Origin: a marine bacterium B5-7
GTDB lineage: Bacteria > Pseudomonadota > Gammaproteobacteria > BQJM01
DNA length: 59,643 nt
Assembly: GCA_021604705.1 (NCBI GenBank)
Contig: BQJM01000007.1
Span: 1-59,643 of the forward strand
Direction of reading: 5' to 3'
In this document: in pieces, positions 7,664 to 16,229 of the stretch
How the letters are laid out: the number at the start of each line of letters is the position of its first letter
Numbering within the stretch: position 1 is the first letter of the stretch
The notes under the pieces: model-generated
Database searches by the model: none
The model's input: only the letters and a program-made list of their open reading frames with translations
Told to the model about the DNA's origin: nothing
Translations under genes and position numbers: made by a program

Positions 7664-8869
7664 TTAGGGTGAAAAAATTGTTTTTAGCGATAAAATCTCA
7701 ACGACAATAACTGAGACCGAAAAAATAACAATGAATAACAAAATTGAACGATTAATCGCTGCTTGGTAATGGGTGTTTAATTTTCGAATATATCTCCCTG
7801 ACCAGGTAAGCATAACAGGATAGATGCCAAATAATATGATCGAGATTAAGCCTGAAAAACCAAGCGCTGTAATAAATAAATGATTCTTCGTGAGCGATAT
7901 AAGCAGTGGCGGGATAAATGTTAAAGCCAATAGTTTTATTCTACCAGTATGCGTCTTTGAAATATTTAATCCATCCGCAAGAAAGTCATATAGCCCTAAT
8001 GAGGTGCCTATAAATGAGCTTGTGATGGATAATAAGATGAATGCCTGGACGAAAAATGAAATGTTGAGACTTCCTGTATGAGCGCTTAAGGTAGCGACCA
8101 TGTGTTTAACTGACTCTGGTTGGGCTAAGATGCTTTGTAAACTATCATGACCAAATGTAGGGATTGCACCCATGGTAACGGTGACCCACAGTATATAAAT
8201 CATCAATGGTATAAAGCTGCCGACAATAATAGAAATTTTAAGGTGTTTTATATTGTCATTAAGATATACGCGCAGACTGGGGATTATTACTAGAAATCCA
8301 AAGGAGGTAAATACAATAGGAAGTGCCATCGCAGGGAAATGGACAGGTGCTGCCAATAAGTTTCTTATTTCAATACGGGGGATGATGAGTGAAATGAGTG
8401 TAAAGAAAGTTACAAACATACTAATGACGATGGTTCGGTTAAATATATTGATGTAAGTCATGCCAAAATAAATAGGTATGCTAATCGCAATGACAGATAA
8501 TACAGAGATATAAGGGGATGGAAGGTGCAATAGGTTTTTTTCCAGGAATCCGCTGATTATTTCAGTTACGCCTGTGGTATAAGCGCACATGATTGTGTAA
8601 AGAAAAATGAGACAGAGAAACCAAGCCATCCATTTCCCATAACGTCCAAGCAGACGCCCAGACATTGAGATGAAACTTGTTTTTTCAGGTAGATAGCAGT
8701 TAGCCTCAAGGAAAATAAGTGCTATCATGATATTGATGACCCAAACAGCGATGAGTATTCCAACCGCTGAATAATAGCTGTAAACACCAATAACAGCTGG
8801 TAGCATCACCATGCCACCGCCGATACTGGTTCCTGTTATCATAAGTATGCTAGATAATAGTTTCTTCAT
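7664..8869 (-). CDS. Aromatic amino-acid permease (TyrP/Mtr-like, HAAAP family)
   Basis: A 401-residue inner-membrane protein with about eleven hydrophobic segments. It begins with the family hallmark GTSIGGGMVMLPAVIG. HAAAP permeases import tyrosine, tryptophan or related aromatic amino acids with protons. The start codon overlaps the stop of the upstream dioxygenase gene by four bases, so they are co-translated. The pairing suggests it brings in the dioxygenase substrate, for instance tyrosine or DOPA; that is inference. TyrP-like copies are also common in Chlamydia and Legionella. Confidence 0.9.
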   Translation of the reverse strand: MKKLLSSILMITGTSIGGGMVMLPAVIGVYSYYSAVGILIAVWVINIMIALIFLEANCYLPEKTSFISMSGRLLGRYGKWMAWFLCLIFLYTIMCAYTTGVTEIISGFLEKNLLHLPSPYISVLSVIAISIPIYFGMTYINIFNRTIVISMFVTFFTLISLIIPRIEIRNLLAAPVHFPAMALPIVFTSFGFLVIIPSLRVYLNDNIKHLKISIIVGSFIPLMIYILWVTVTMGAIPTFGHDSLQSILAQPESVKHMVATLSAHTGSLNISFFVQAFILLSITSSFIGTSLGLYDFLADGLNISKTHTGRIKLLALTFIPPLLISLTKNHLFITALGFSGLISIILFGIYPVMLTWSGRYIRKLNTHYQAAINRSILLFIVIFSVSVIVVEILSLKTIFSP

Positions 8870-9843
8870 TCGGCCTCATTCTCTATCTTGTCTGAAAAAA
8901 AACTAAGATCTAATGTTGGCAAATCGCCTATGAAAAAAGAATATTTATCGTGGGCCTTATGCTCCTCACTGTAATCACCTTCCTCCCATGTAACCGGATG
9001 CATAAAGATGGATAGGCCTTTTCGGTTACACATGAGCCAAGCGACAGCAATGCCGATCTGTTCTAAAATTATTTTGTTTTCGGTTTCGAACTTTACTTCC
9101 CACCCCCTTTGCTCATGAGGGCCATTTTCACGTGGGTCATATAGTCTGGTGCTGCTTGGTCTGATGTTTTCGCCCAGAAGGTAAATAAGGAAGTTGTCAA
9201 AGACAGATAATGCTAAACTTTCTTGTTCTTCGATATAATCTAGGTGGATATGAAATCCATGGATGATAACTTCAGATGGTTCCCTGAATACAGCATTTTT
9301 TAACTGTATTCTTCCTATCTTGAGCAAATATTTTTTCTTTTTCTCTTCCATTACACGTGATGTTCGGGTATCAATAATTCTGTTGTTATCATCTTTAGGT
9401 GGATTAAAGAAAAATGCTTGATCTTGAGGAACACGATAACTGAACCAAAGTGCATTAGCTTGGTTCTCTCGACCTTCAGCTGCAAGTGCTATTTCTTCGG
9501 GTAACGTAGGATCTTGCATTAACGGATGGATGTAAGCGCTGAGTCCAAACCGGTTAATGGCCATATATGAAATAGCTAACCCTAACTTTTCAAGCACTGT
9601 GTTCTTGGGGCTACCTTCAACGCGCAATTCCCACATGTAATCTAGGTGCGGGCCATAGCCTGGTGCGATTGCATCACTTGCATCAATCGTCACATGATGT
9701 TTTTTTAAAAATTTAGCGCATTCATTTTGAATAACTAAGGCTTTTTGAAAATCATCAATAGGTAGCTCTTGGTGAACATGAAACCCCCAGATCTTTTCAC
9801 GAGGATTGTGCCATTTAGTTTTATTTACTGGGTAATCGTTCAT
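8866..9843 (-). CDS. Tandem-domain DOPA 4,5-dioxygenase-like protein
   Basis: The 325-residue protein holds two copies of the small DOPA 4,5-dioxygenase domain, normally a protein of about 110-120 residues. Copy 1 (about 18-150) shows GFHVH, GPHLDYMWEL and AINRFGLSAYIHP. Copy 2 (about 190-320) shows GFHIH, GPHEQRGWEV and CNRKGLSIFMHP, then EEHKAHDKYSFFIGDLP. Family members cleave the ring of L-DOPA or similar catechols using non-haem iron. Both copies keep the HxH, GPH and HP histidines, so both may bind metal. It is the first gene of the divergent operon facing LysR. A TAGGTAAAG stretch lies about ten bases before the start. Confidence 0.87.
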   Translation of the reverse strand: MNDYPVNKTKWHNPREKIWGFHVHQELPIDDFQKALVIQNECAKFLKKHHVTIDASDAIAPGYGPHLDYMWELRVEGSPKNTVLEKLGLAISYMAINRFGLSAYIHPLMQDPTLPEEIALAAEGRENQANALWFSYRVPQDQAFFFNPPKDDNNRIIDTRTSRVMEEKKKKYLLKIGRIQLKNAVFREPSEVIIHGFHIHLDYIEEQESLALSVFDNFLIYLLGENIRPSSTRLYDPRENGPHEQRGWEVKFETENKIILEQIGIAVAWLMCNRKGLSIFMHPVTWEEGDYSEEHKAHDKYSFFIGDLPTLDLSFFSDKIENEAE

Positions 9844-9882
9844 GAATAATACTTTACCTAGGGGAGATGTATGTGTAAAATA

Positions 9883-9904
9883 TATAACAACTATAGTTGT
9901 TATA
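9883..9904. promoter_or_regulatory. Perfect 22-bp palindrome, probable LysR operator
   Basis: The segment is a perfect palindrome with half-site TATAACAACTA. It lies 11 bases before the lysR ATG and about 40 bases before the dioxygenase start, in a divergent promoter region of only 71 bases. AT-rich interrupted palindromes of the T-N11-A kind are typical LysR boxes. Its position suggests autoregulation plus control of the dioxygenase-permease-methyltransferase operon. Confidence 0.85.
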
Positions 9905-9914
9905 GGATTTATTT

Positions 9915-10781
9915 ATGCTTCCATCAGCCGCTGAGCTTGAGTACTTTATTGAAGTATCCGCCGCCTTAAATTTATCACGTGCATCAGAGAGGCTTGGTAT
10001 TAGTCAGCCATCATTGAGTTTAGCGGTAAAACGCTTGGAGAAATCTGTTGGCACGCCGCTTTTTATTCGCCATAAACAGGGGGTTACTTTAACGCAGGCT
10101 GGGAAACAATTGCTGGCTCATGTCAGACAATTGCTGCAATATTGGGAAAACACTAAATCGCAAGCCTTAGCGTCTCAACAAGAAGTGCAGGGTTATTTTA
10201 CCTTAGGTTGTCACTCCACCATTGCGATGCATATGGTGTCAGGTTTTTTAGCTGATTTATTGGAGAATCATACAAAGTTAGAAATACATTTAAAACATGA
10301 TATTTCTCGGCGGATCACGGAGCAAGTCATTAATTTGTCAATTGATATTGGTATCGTGGTGAATCCACTGAAGCATCCTGATCTCATTATTAAAAAACTT
10401 TGTGATGACGAGGTTACTTTTTGGGTGGGTGAAGGGGCGCGTGAAATACAGAAACCTTGCTCTAAGCAAGCAATCATCTTGTGTGATCCTGATTTGACAC
10501 AGACGCAGTCATTATTAAAAAAATGTAAAAAAACAGGGATTCCTGCTGATCGTATAATGACGATGAATAGTTTGGAGGTTGTGGCAAATTTGACGGCGAA
10601 TGGTTGTGGTATTGGCATTCTCCCTAGTAGAGTTGCAATGTCGATGTATCCTGGCAAGCTTAAACGTGTTTCTAAGGCGCCCGTTTATTCTGATGAGGTG
10701 TGTTTAATTTACCGAAATGAAAATAGAAGTGTAGAAGCGATCCAAGTTATTATTAATAGAATACAAGATTTTTTTAAGTAG
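9915..10781 (+). CDS. LysR-family transcriptional regulator
   Basis: A 288-residue LysR regulator. The N-terminal winged helix-turn-helix is clear at residues 5-65 (ALNLSRASERLGISQPSLSL, then GTPLFIRHKQGVTLTQAGKQLL). It is followed by a periplasmic-binding-protein-like effector domain (from about residue 90, GYFTLGCHSTIA). It is transcribed away from the dioxygenase gene across the 22-bp palindrome, the standard arrangement for a LysR protein controlling its divergent neighbour. The inducer is unknown; an aromatic amino acid or catechol would fit. The ATG at 9915 is close behind TAGGATT. Confidence 0.92.
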   Translation: MLPSAAELEYFIEVSAALNLSRASERLGISQPSLSLAVKRLEKSVGTPLFIRHKQGVTLTQAGKQLLAHVRQLLQYWENTKSQALASQQEVQGYFTLGCHSTIAMHMVSGFLADLLENHTKLEIHLKHDISRRITEQVINLSIDIGIVVNPLKHPDLIIKKLCDDEVTFWVGEGAREIQKPCSKQAIILCDPDLTQTQSLLKKCKKTGIPADRIMTMNSLEVVANLTANGCGIGILPSRVAMSMYPGKLKRVSKAPVYSDEVCLIYRNENRSVEAIQVIINRIQDFFK

Positions 10782-10794
10782 AAATTAACATAAG

Positions 10795-10812
10795 TTGTGA
10801 ACCCGCTACGCG
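10795..10812 (+). repeat. 18-bp direct repeat, left of the second F-box/ankyrin gene
   Basis: The sequence TTGTGAACCCGCTACGCG occurs here and again, identical, at 12504-12521. The two copies bracket the F-box/ankyrin gene at 10868-12421 and nothing else. They could be recombination or insertion scars. Confidence 0.75.
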
Positions 10813-10867
10813 GATTTTCTTTTACTATTTTAATCAATATAAAAAAAATTAAATGACTCAACAATAC

Positions 10868-12421
10868 TCACATTGTGTAAGCTAGCTTTTTTTGAGATGA
10901 ACTGGGTGTATTTGCATGATGTTCTGCTAGGAGCTGCGCCACAGCCTCATGGTTGTGTTGTTTTGCTATTTGGTATGGCGTACATCCCCATTCATCTTCA
11001 AGATCTAGTTGGGCTGTACCGCTATGTAGCATAAGTTGTACTATCGCTTGATGTCCTTTTTTTGCGGCAATATGTAGCGGTGTTTCATCAGTCATGTTTT
11101 GCTGATTAATCACCGTTGGGGCAGCCTGGATGAGGACGGCTGCGCATTGGGTAAAGCCCTTCTCTGTGGCATTGTGAAGAGGTGTGTTTTTTGTGTGGGT
11201 TTTATTAGCAGAAGCATCTGCACCACGTGCCAACAAGTACGTTGCGATAGTATCACGCCCGTATGATGCTGCGATGTGAAGTGCCGTGGTGCCGTGGTAA
11301 CCTGTTGCGGACACATTCATGTTATGTTTTAGCAACAGATGCACAATAGCTTCATTCTTCTTATAAAGAGCAGTGCTCAGTGGTAAAGAACAGTTATTAG
11401 TATTTCCCTCCACCTTTGCGCCAGCATGCAATAGCATGACAACAATGTCGTTGAAATCATGATTGACCGCAGCAGAAAGCGGTGTTTCGGTGCCAAAGCC
11501 AAGTTCTACGTCTGCCCCATTTTTTAATAGAAAGTGTACCATCGCAGTTTGCCCATACAATGTTGCTAGATAAAGTGCGTGGAAGTCGCAATTGTTCGGC
11601 ATATTGACGCTGATTATCGAATTGAACAATCTTTTTGTCATGGGCATGTGACCCGCTGCGACAGCTTTAAACCATAAGCGTCTTTTTTCCATATCATTTA
11701 ATGCAGCGATTGGTCCTATTAGAGCTTCAATGGTTGCGATAGGCTGCTTTAATATTAAAGCGTAATCAAGAACGGTGAGAGAGACGGTATTTCCCAATAA
11801 AAAAGTTCTAACACGTTCTTCACCGTGCCAAAATCGGTTAGTGTCCAGATATTCTAGCCTTTGTTGATACAAGTAGGATTGTAATGTTGCGTGCTGTGGC
11901 GTTGTCATCCAGGTTAGCATTGTGGTTTCTGTCATTGTTTCTGTTTCTCGGCTTTGGAGCTTTTTTCCGAGTTCAAGCCTGGCACAGTGCAAGTCCCTAA
12001 AAGTAAAGCCTGCATTCTGCAAAGCCGTTGTATCACTGGTCATAATCCATAGGCAGCATTGGCGTGCTTGCGGAGAAGCTTTTATGGGAATGGTGTGATA
12101 ATGCCTAAGGAAATAAGAGCGGGGCAGGTAGTCCTCAGGTGCGCTCTCTTGGGGCTTAATGTTGGGCCCCATCCACTGGAGAGGAAAGTATCGCCGCAGT
12201 TGTGTGCGGTACCAAACATTATCTTGCACAATGCGCTTGAATAGTCGGCAAGTAAGGGATATAGCGAGATAATTGCTTGGGTCCAAAAAACAGAAAATAT
12301 ATAACAACAAGGGTTCTGATAATTGAGATATATGCTTTGACGGAGAGGTGGTGTGCGTGATATTTTCTTCTTCGCTGATAGTTGGTAAGTTTGTGAGAGA
12401 TGGAAGAGTGGGCGGTGGCAT
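10868..12421 (-). CDS. F-box and ankyrin-repeat protein, probable host-directed effector
   Basis: A 517-residue protein with an F-box-like segment at residues 33-76 (LSEPLLLYIFCFLDPSNYLA, then LTCRLFKRIVQDNVWYRT). An unassigned middle region follows. Residues about 260-505 hold ankyrin repeats of ordinary 33-residue spacing, such as HGTTALHIAASYGRDTIATY and DETPLHIAAKKGHQAIVQLM. The domain order matches the protein encoded at 4667-6865, but the repeats are of a different type and the two are not recent duplicates. An F-box fused to ankyrins suggests recruitment of a host SCF ubiquitin ligase to a bound target. The gene is bracketed by 18-bp direct repeats and lies beside tmRNA, a common integration region. 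Confidence 0.87.
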   Translation of the reverse strand: MPPPTLPSLTNLPTISEEENITHTTSPSKHISQLSEPLLLYIFCFLDPSNYLAISLTCRLFKRIVQDNVWYRTQLRRYFPLQWMGPNIKPQESAPEDYLPRSYFLRHYHTIPIKASPQARQCCLWIMTSDTTALQNAGFTFRDLHCARLELGKKLQSRETETMTETTMLTWMTTPQHATLQSYLYQQRLEYLDTNRFWHGEERVRTFLLGNTVSLTVLDYALILKQPIATIEALIGPIAALNDMEKRRLWFKAVAAGHMPMTKRLFNSIISVNMPNNCDFHALYLATLYGQTAMVHFLLKNGADVELGFGTETPLSAAVNHDFNDIVVMLLHAGAKVEGNTNNCSLPLSTALYKKNEAIVHLLLKHNMNVSATGYHGTTALHIAASYGRDTIATYLLARGADASANKTHTKNTPLHNATEKGFTQCAAVLIQAAPTVINQQNMTDETPLHIAAKKGHQAIVQLMLHSGTAQLDLEDEWGCTPYQIAKQHNHEAVAQLLAEHHANTPSSSQKKLAYTM

Positions 12422-12503
12422 AGTAGCTCTCCGTGTTTTGATGCGCGTAAGTTTATCATATATTGGAAAAAAATAATATTGCCACTTAGGTAGGCAGGCT
12501 GTT

Positions 12504-12521
12504 TTGTGAACCCGCTACGCG
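12504..12521 (+). repeat. 18-bp direct repeat, right of the second F-box/ankyrin gene
   Basis: Identical to 10795-10812. It lies about 230 bases from the tmRNA 3' end. Confidence 0.75.
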
Positions 12522-12708
12522 TCTTCTCCCCGTTGCTTCAATCAATTGCGACGGGGATTTTTGCTACGCTTCGCAATCCTGCTCCGCTTGCAAACCAGCC
12601 TCGGGCGTCCTGCCCTCGGCGTTCGCCGGGAAAATGCATGCATTTTCTCGAACCGGCTCACCCCGCGTCCGAACGTCCACAGGTTTTACAATCCCTGCCG
12701 CCGAAAAC
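12522..12708. other. Non-coding GC-rich intergenic stretch with a palindrome
   Basis: No convincing gene is present. The stretch holds several short GC-rich inverted repeats. It also holds a palindrome at 12630-12647 (perfect, half-site GAAAATGCA), extending to 12627-12650 with one G-T pair. It may be a decayed repeat or integration remnant next to tmRNA. Confidence 0.6.
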
Positions 12709-12747
12709 AAAAAAAGACATATGCCTTGCAGGCATATGTCTTTTTTT
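12709..12747 (-). terminator. Rho-independent terminator of tmRNA, symmetrical
   Basis: A run of seven A, the stem GACATATGCC, the loop TTGCA, the complementary stem and seven T form a perfect hairpin with a T tract on either strand. It starts exactly at the tmRNA 3' end and could stop transcription from both sides. Confidence 0.9.
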
Positions 12748-13114
12748 GGTGGAGGCGGCGGGGATTGAACCCGCGTCCGTAAATCCGCGACCCAAGGCTC
12801 TACATGTTTAGCATCGTTATCATTTTCGTTATGCTAAGCCAACGTGCAAGCTTATGCATAATATAACTTAGTATTTATTTAACTTGTGCACACTAGGCAA
12901 ATGCAACAAGCGGTCTTGTGAAAATAACAGTTTTGGCAAGTGCACAAGCACACTCACTAAACTGTTGCTGCTTTATTGTTTAGGCAGCAATAGCGACGTT
13001 ACCGTCTGCATCGTTTGCGGTTAAGCATTTGTAAACGTTTTTAACGAGAGCAGCTTACATTCTCGACATGCACCAAAAGGCTTTGTAATCCACGTCGAAG
13101 CCAATGTCGCCCCC
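12747..13114 (-). ncRNA. ssrA: tmRNA
   Basis: tmRNA rescues stalled ribosomes together with SmpB and adds a degradation tag. The 5' end reads GGGGGCGACATTGGCTTCGA and the 3' end closes with CGCCTCCACCA, giving a seven-pair acceptor stem with one G-U. The T-arm sequence GGTTCAATCCCCGCCGCC is present. The tag frame at 12980-13018 encodes ANDADGNVAIAA followed by TAA, with GCA as resume codon; the AND start and the hydrophobic Ala-Ala end are those that proteases and SspB recognise in relatives. The molecule is about 368 bases, a normal one-piece tmRNA, encoded next to smpB on the same strand. Confidence 0.96.
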
Positions 13115-13177
13115 GTACGTTTCATGGTAATCATAGCATAAAAAAGGAAAGCTGCGTGGTTTTTTTACGGAAAAGTA

Positions 13178-13657
13178 CTACCTTCCGCGTAAAATACGCT
13201 GTTTACTCCGATCCCAGTCACGTTGTTTGAGCGTTTCTCGCTTATCATGCTGCTTTTTACCCTTGGCGTAGCCCACCAAGCATTTTGCGCGCCCCTTATG
13301 CCAATAGAGCTTCAGCGGCACCATGGTGTAACCGGCTTGTTTGGCCAAGCCCAGCAACTGATTGATTTGATGGCGATGTAATAGAAGTTTACGCTCGCGG
13401 ATAGGGTCGGGCTTGATGTGCGTGCTAGCAGTTTTCAGTGGCGTTACATGTGAACCAATCAGCCATGCTTCATTGCGTTTGATGCTGATGTAGCTCTCTG
13501 ACAGTTGGGCATGGCCGGCCCTTAGGCTTTTCACTTCCCAACCTTGTAGTACCAGTCCAGCTTCCATGGTGTCTTCAATCGCATAATTAAATCGTGCTTT
13601 GCGATTGACGGCAATGTCGCTGCTTGATAGGGTCTTTTTTCGGTTTTTCTTGGTCAT
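13178..13657 (-). CDS. smpB: SsrA-binding protein SmpB
   Basis: SmpB binds the tRNA-like part of tmRNA and brings it to stalled ribosomes. The 159-residue sequence shows the family order: [20 protein letters not shown], then [14 protein letters not shown] and [35 protein letters not shown] leads into the basic C-terminal tail [20 protein letters not shown]. It lies upstream of ssrA on the same strand, as in most gammaproteobacteria. It is divergent from the MATE gene, 16 bases away, so the two promoters must overlap the gene starts. Confidence 0.97.
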   Translation of the reverse strand: MTKKNRKKTLSSSDIAVNRKARFNYAIEDTMEAGLVLQGWEVKSLRAGHAQLSESYISIKRNEAWLIGSHVTPLKTASTHIKPDPIRERKLLLHRHQINQLLGLAKQAGYTMVPLKLYWHKGRAKCLVGYAKGKKQHDKRETLKQRDWDRSKQRILRGR

Positions 13658-13673
13658 AGTGGAGGTATTATAG

Positions 13674-15068
13674 ATGAATAATCAACAAGCTACCATCTGG
13701 CAGGCACTCTGGCTTACATTTAGGTATGCCGTGCCACTGATGTTCACAACAGGGATTGTCACCTTTTCCAATTTTCTTGGCATGACCATGGTGGCTCATC
13801 TGGGGATATTACCTTTTGCGGCGAGTAGTTTAGGTGCAGTTATCTATACCGGTTTGGTCTGTGTTTTTTGGGGTATTACGACCGGTGGTTCAATTATTGT
13901 TTCTCATCAATATGGTGCGCATGATATCAAAGCCATTGGGCAAGTGCTGGGTCAACAGATAAATCAAGCTGTATTGTTGTGTATACCTGCTTGGCTATTG
14001 ATTGCATCCGCGCCTTTATTGCTAAATTTGTTGAATGAACCGGTACAATTAGTTTCACAGGTAAAACTGTATCTTTACCCACTGTTTCTTGCGATGCCGG
14101 CGGACTTCTTGGGCTTTTCTTTAGAGCAGTTTTACATCGGTGTAGGTAAGCCTCGCTACGCTGTGCTCATGAATACGGTGTGGTTAATAGTAGCGGCATT
14201 TTTTAACTACGTTTTTATCTTTGGTCAATTTGGTTTCCCAAACTTAGCGCTTGCAGGGGTGACTTGGGGATTAACCTGTGGATTGTGGGCTATGTTCCTC
14301 TGCGGCGTTGTTATTTTAGTTGTCGATCAGGATTTTCGCCCCTATTTGCGTCATCTAAGTTTTAAATCATTTAAATGGTTGAAAGCGTTATGGCGTGTGG
14401 GATGGCCACTGGGCGTGGTATTTTTGATTGAAATAGGCTGTTTTAACGCGATAACCCTCTTGATGAGCAAAATTAATATATTCGCATTAGCGGCCTATCA
14501 GTTAACGATGCAGTTTGATTTTTTAATTATTTCAGTGATGTTTGGTTTTTCAAGTGCAGTGACCGTACTCATTGGCCATGCGATAGGTGCAAATGAACAA
14601 TCACGTTTATTGAAGCTCTGTTTTTCGGGCGCGCTATTGGCGCTAGTGTTTGCTAGTGTTCCTGCAGGGGTAATTTATTTTCATCCGAAATGGTTTATTG
14701 CCTTAGACTTTAAAGTTCATGCCAAACAAAATATTACCATCGTTGCGTTGAGTGTGAATTTTTTGAAAATAATGACGGCTTTCATTGTGATTGAAAGCTT
14801 TCGCTTACTTGTTATCGGGATATTGCGTGGGATGAAGAAAACACAATGTTTGGTGTATGCAAGCGTTATATTCTTAGGCGTTAGTTTAGGCTTTGGCGCA
14901 TACTTCGGTCTCGTGCGGCACTTTGGTGCAGAGAGCATTCTATGGAGCTTTATTACGGGCTCAGTGCTGAGCACCTTATTGCTATTAACGTTCCTTTTTG
15001 TCAAAATGCAAGCGCTATTTAAAGAAGAGAAAACACCATGCACCAAGTCAATCGAAGCGCCATTATAA
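13674..15068 (+). CDS. MATE-family efflux transporter
   Basis: A 464-residue inner-membrane protein with about twelve hydrophobic segments in two similar halves, the layout of MATE (NorM/DinF) antiporters that export cationic drugs or metabolites against Na+ or H+. Recognisable parts are the N-terminal [34 protein letters not shown] in half one and [17 protein letters not shown] in half two. The substrate is not predictable. Its last 31 bases overlap the next gene, ratA. That is unusual, since MATE genes are not normally part of the smpB-ratA cluster, so it appears inserted here. Confidence 0.9.
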   Translation: MNNQQATIWQALWLTFRYAVPLMFTTGIVTFSNFLGMTMVAHLGILPFAASSLGAVIYTGLVCVFWGITTGGSIIVSHQYGAHDIKAIGQVLGQQINQAVLLCIPAWLLIASAPLLLNLLNEPVQLVSQVKLYLYPLFLAMPADFLGFSLEQFYIGVGKPRYAVLMNTVWLIVAAFFNYVFIFGQFGFPNLALAGVTWGLTCGLWAMFLCGVVILVVDQDFRPYLRHLSFKSFKWLKALWRVGWPLGVVFLIEIGCFNAITLLMSKINIFALAAYQLTMQFDFLIISVMFGFSSAVTVLIGHAIGANEQSRLLKLCFSGALLALVFASVPAGVIYFHPKWFIALDFKVHAKQNITIVALSVNFLKIMTAFIVIESFRLLVIGILRGMKKTQCLVYASVIFLGVSLGFGAYFGLVRHFGAESILWSFITGSVLSTLLLLTFLFVKMQALFKEEKTPCTKSIEAPL

Positions 15069-15472
15069 CGGCATCACCAGAAACGGTTTTTAAATTGGTT
15101 GATGATTTTAGCGCGTACGAAACGTTTTTGCCGTGGTGTACGCACAGCGAAGAAGTCTCCCGAGAGGCTAACAAAGCCGTGGGTCGCCTAGAAATTAACG
15201 CAGCAGGTATGCGCCAATCATTTACTACAGAAAATACACTCACGCCTTTTCAACAAATTGAAATGCAATTAGTGGAAGGGCCGTTTAGTCATTTGCATGG
15301 TATCTGGGGCTTTAAAGACTTAAATGGCGAAGGATGTGAAGTCACGTTAAATCTTTCTTTTAAGTTTTCAAATGGTTTGTTAGATACCGCATTCGCGCCA
15401 TTTTTCAATCGAGCAATTGACAGCATGGTGGATGCGTTTTGTCAGCATGCACAATCTGTGAGTTCATCATGA
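15038..15472 (+). CDS. ratA: RatA/Coq10-type START-domain protein
   Basis: A 144-residue SRPBCC/START-domain protein of the RatA (PasT) family. Typical blocks are SPETVFKLVDDFSAYETFLPWC and FSFSHL-like GPFSHLHGIWGFKDL, ending with FFNRAIDSMVDAFCQHA. In E. coli RatA was described as inhibiting 70S ribosome assembly; homologues of the Coq10 type bind ubiquinone, and which role applies here is unknown. The start lies inside the MATE gene and the stop overlaps rnfH by ATGA. The cluster ratA-rnfH next to smpB, bamE and fur is conserved in gammaproteobacteria. Confidence 0.92.
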   Translation: MHQVNRSAIITASPETVFKLVDDFSAYETFLPWCTHSEEVSREANKAVGRLEINAAGMRQSFTTENTLTPFQQIEMQLVEGPFSHLHGIWGFKDLNGEGCEVTLNLSFKFSNGLLDTAFAPFFNRAIDSMVDAFCQHAQSVSSS

Positions 15473-15753
15473 AAGTGGAACTGGTTTATATTCCTGAAGA
15501 TGCGACAAAGCAATTTTTTGAAGCCATTGAGGTGCCAGTCGGTGCATCCGTGCGTCAAGCCATTGAATTATCTGCTGTGTTAGCACAATATCCTGATATT
15601 AACCTCAGTGAAAATACCGTCGGTATTTTTTCAAAGCGCTGCAGCCTAGACACAAAACTACAAGATGGCGATCGCATTGAAATTTATCGCCCCTTAATCA
15701 TTGACCCGAAAGATGCTAGACGTTTGAGGGCTGAGAAGAAAGAGGCCGAATAG
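15469..15753 (+). CDS. rnfH: RnfH/RatB family protein
   Basis: A 94-residue ubiquitin-like beta-grasp protein of UPF0125. Typical blocks are MKVELVYI and FSKRCSLDTKLQDGDRIEIY, followed by RPLIIDPKDARRLRAEKK. I chose the ATG at 15469 because it overlaps the ratA stop and starts at the family's usual MKVEL. Its function is unsettled: named after rnf gene clusters and, as RatB/PasI, proposed antitoxin of RatA. Coupled translation with ratA fits either paired role. Confidence 0.92.
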   Translation: MKVELVYIPEDATKQFFEAIEVPVGASVRQAIELSAVLAQYPDINLSENTVGIFSKRCSLDTKLQDGDRIEIYRPLIIDPKDARRLRAEKKEAE

Positions 15754-15818
15754 ATAGTATTTTATATGTTATCGTGTTTTTCTGCACTTAAGAGATACTA
15801 TGGTATCGTTTCTTTGAT

Positions 15819-16145
15819 TCAACGAGATTTCTTATCCGTTTCGTAACGAACAAGCTTTCCATTTTTAAAGTATACGGTCAGTTGCTGATGCTCTGCATTG
15901 CTATCACTCACTTGTCGCGTGTAGACGTAATTGAAACGATCATCACGGAATGTGTTGACTAGCATGGGTGTTCCCAGGATATTTTCCACTTGCTGCTGCG
16001 TCATATCGGGTTTTAAGCGCTTGATGCTTGCCGCTTGAATTTGGTTGCCTTGTTGCACCGTTACAGCGTGGATGCGGAAGATCCCACAGGCACTGAGCAT
16101 GAAGCAGGTTAAACAGATTGAGAGCAATTTTTGGGTGGTTTTCAT
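15819..16145 (-). CDS. bamE: Outer-membrane assembly lipoprotein BamE
   Basis: BamE is a small lipoprotein of the BAM complex that folds beta-barrel proteins into the outer membrane. The 108-residue sequence begins with a lipoprotein signal (KLLSICLTCFMLSAC) with the lipid-bearing Cys at residue 20. The SmpA/OmlA domain follows, with IQAASIKRLKPDMTQQQV and ILGTPMLVNTFRDDRFNYVY. I chose the inner ATG (MKTTQKLL), which gives a standard signal peptide; a start at 16169 would add eight residues. It is divergent from fur, the arrangement usual in gammaproteobacteria. Confidence 0.93.
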   Translation of the reverse strand: MKTTQKLLSICLTCFMLSACGIFRIHAVTVQQGNQIQAASIKRLKPDMTQQQVENILGTPMLVNTFRDDRFNYVYTRQVSDSNAEHQQLTVYFKNGKLVRYETDKKSR

Positions 16146-16229
16146 AATAGCTGTTTTCCAGGATGACAATGAAAAAAATCTGCATTATTATGGTCATATC
16201 GCTTAGCAAATACAAGTAGTTAAAACACA

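Noticed and set aside
12506-12811. Open frames of 78-101 residues on the plus strand before and into tmRNA
   Set aside because: They run through the terminator and the tmRNA 3' end and include the artefact phrase RRRGLNPRP; no real protein.
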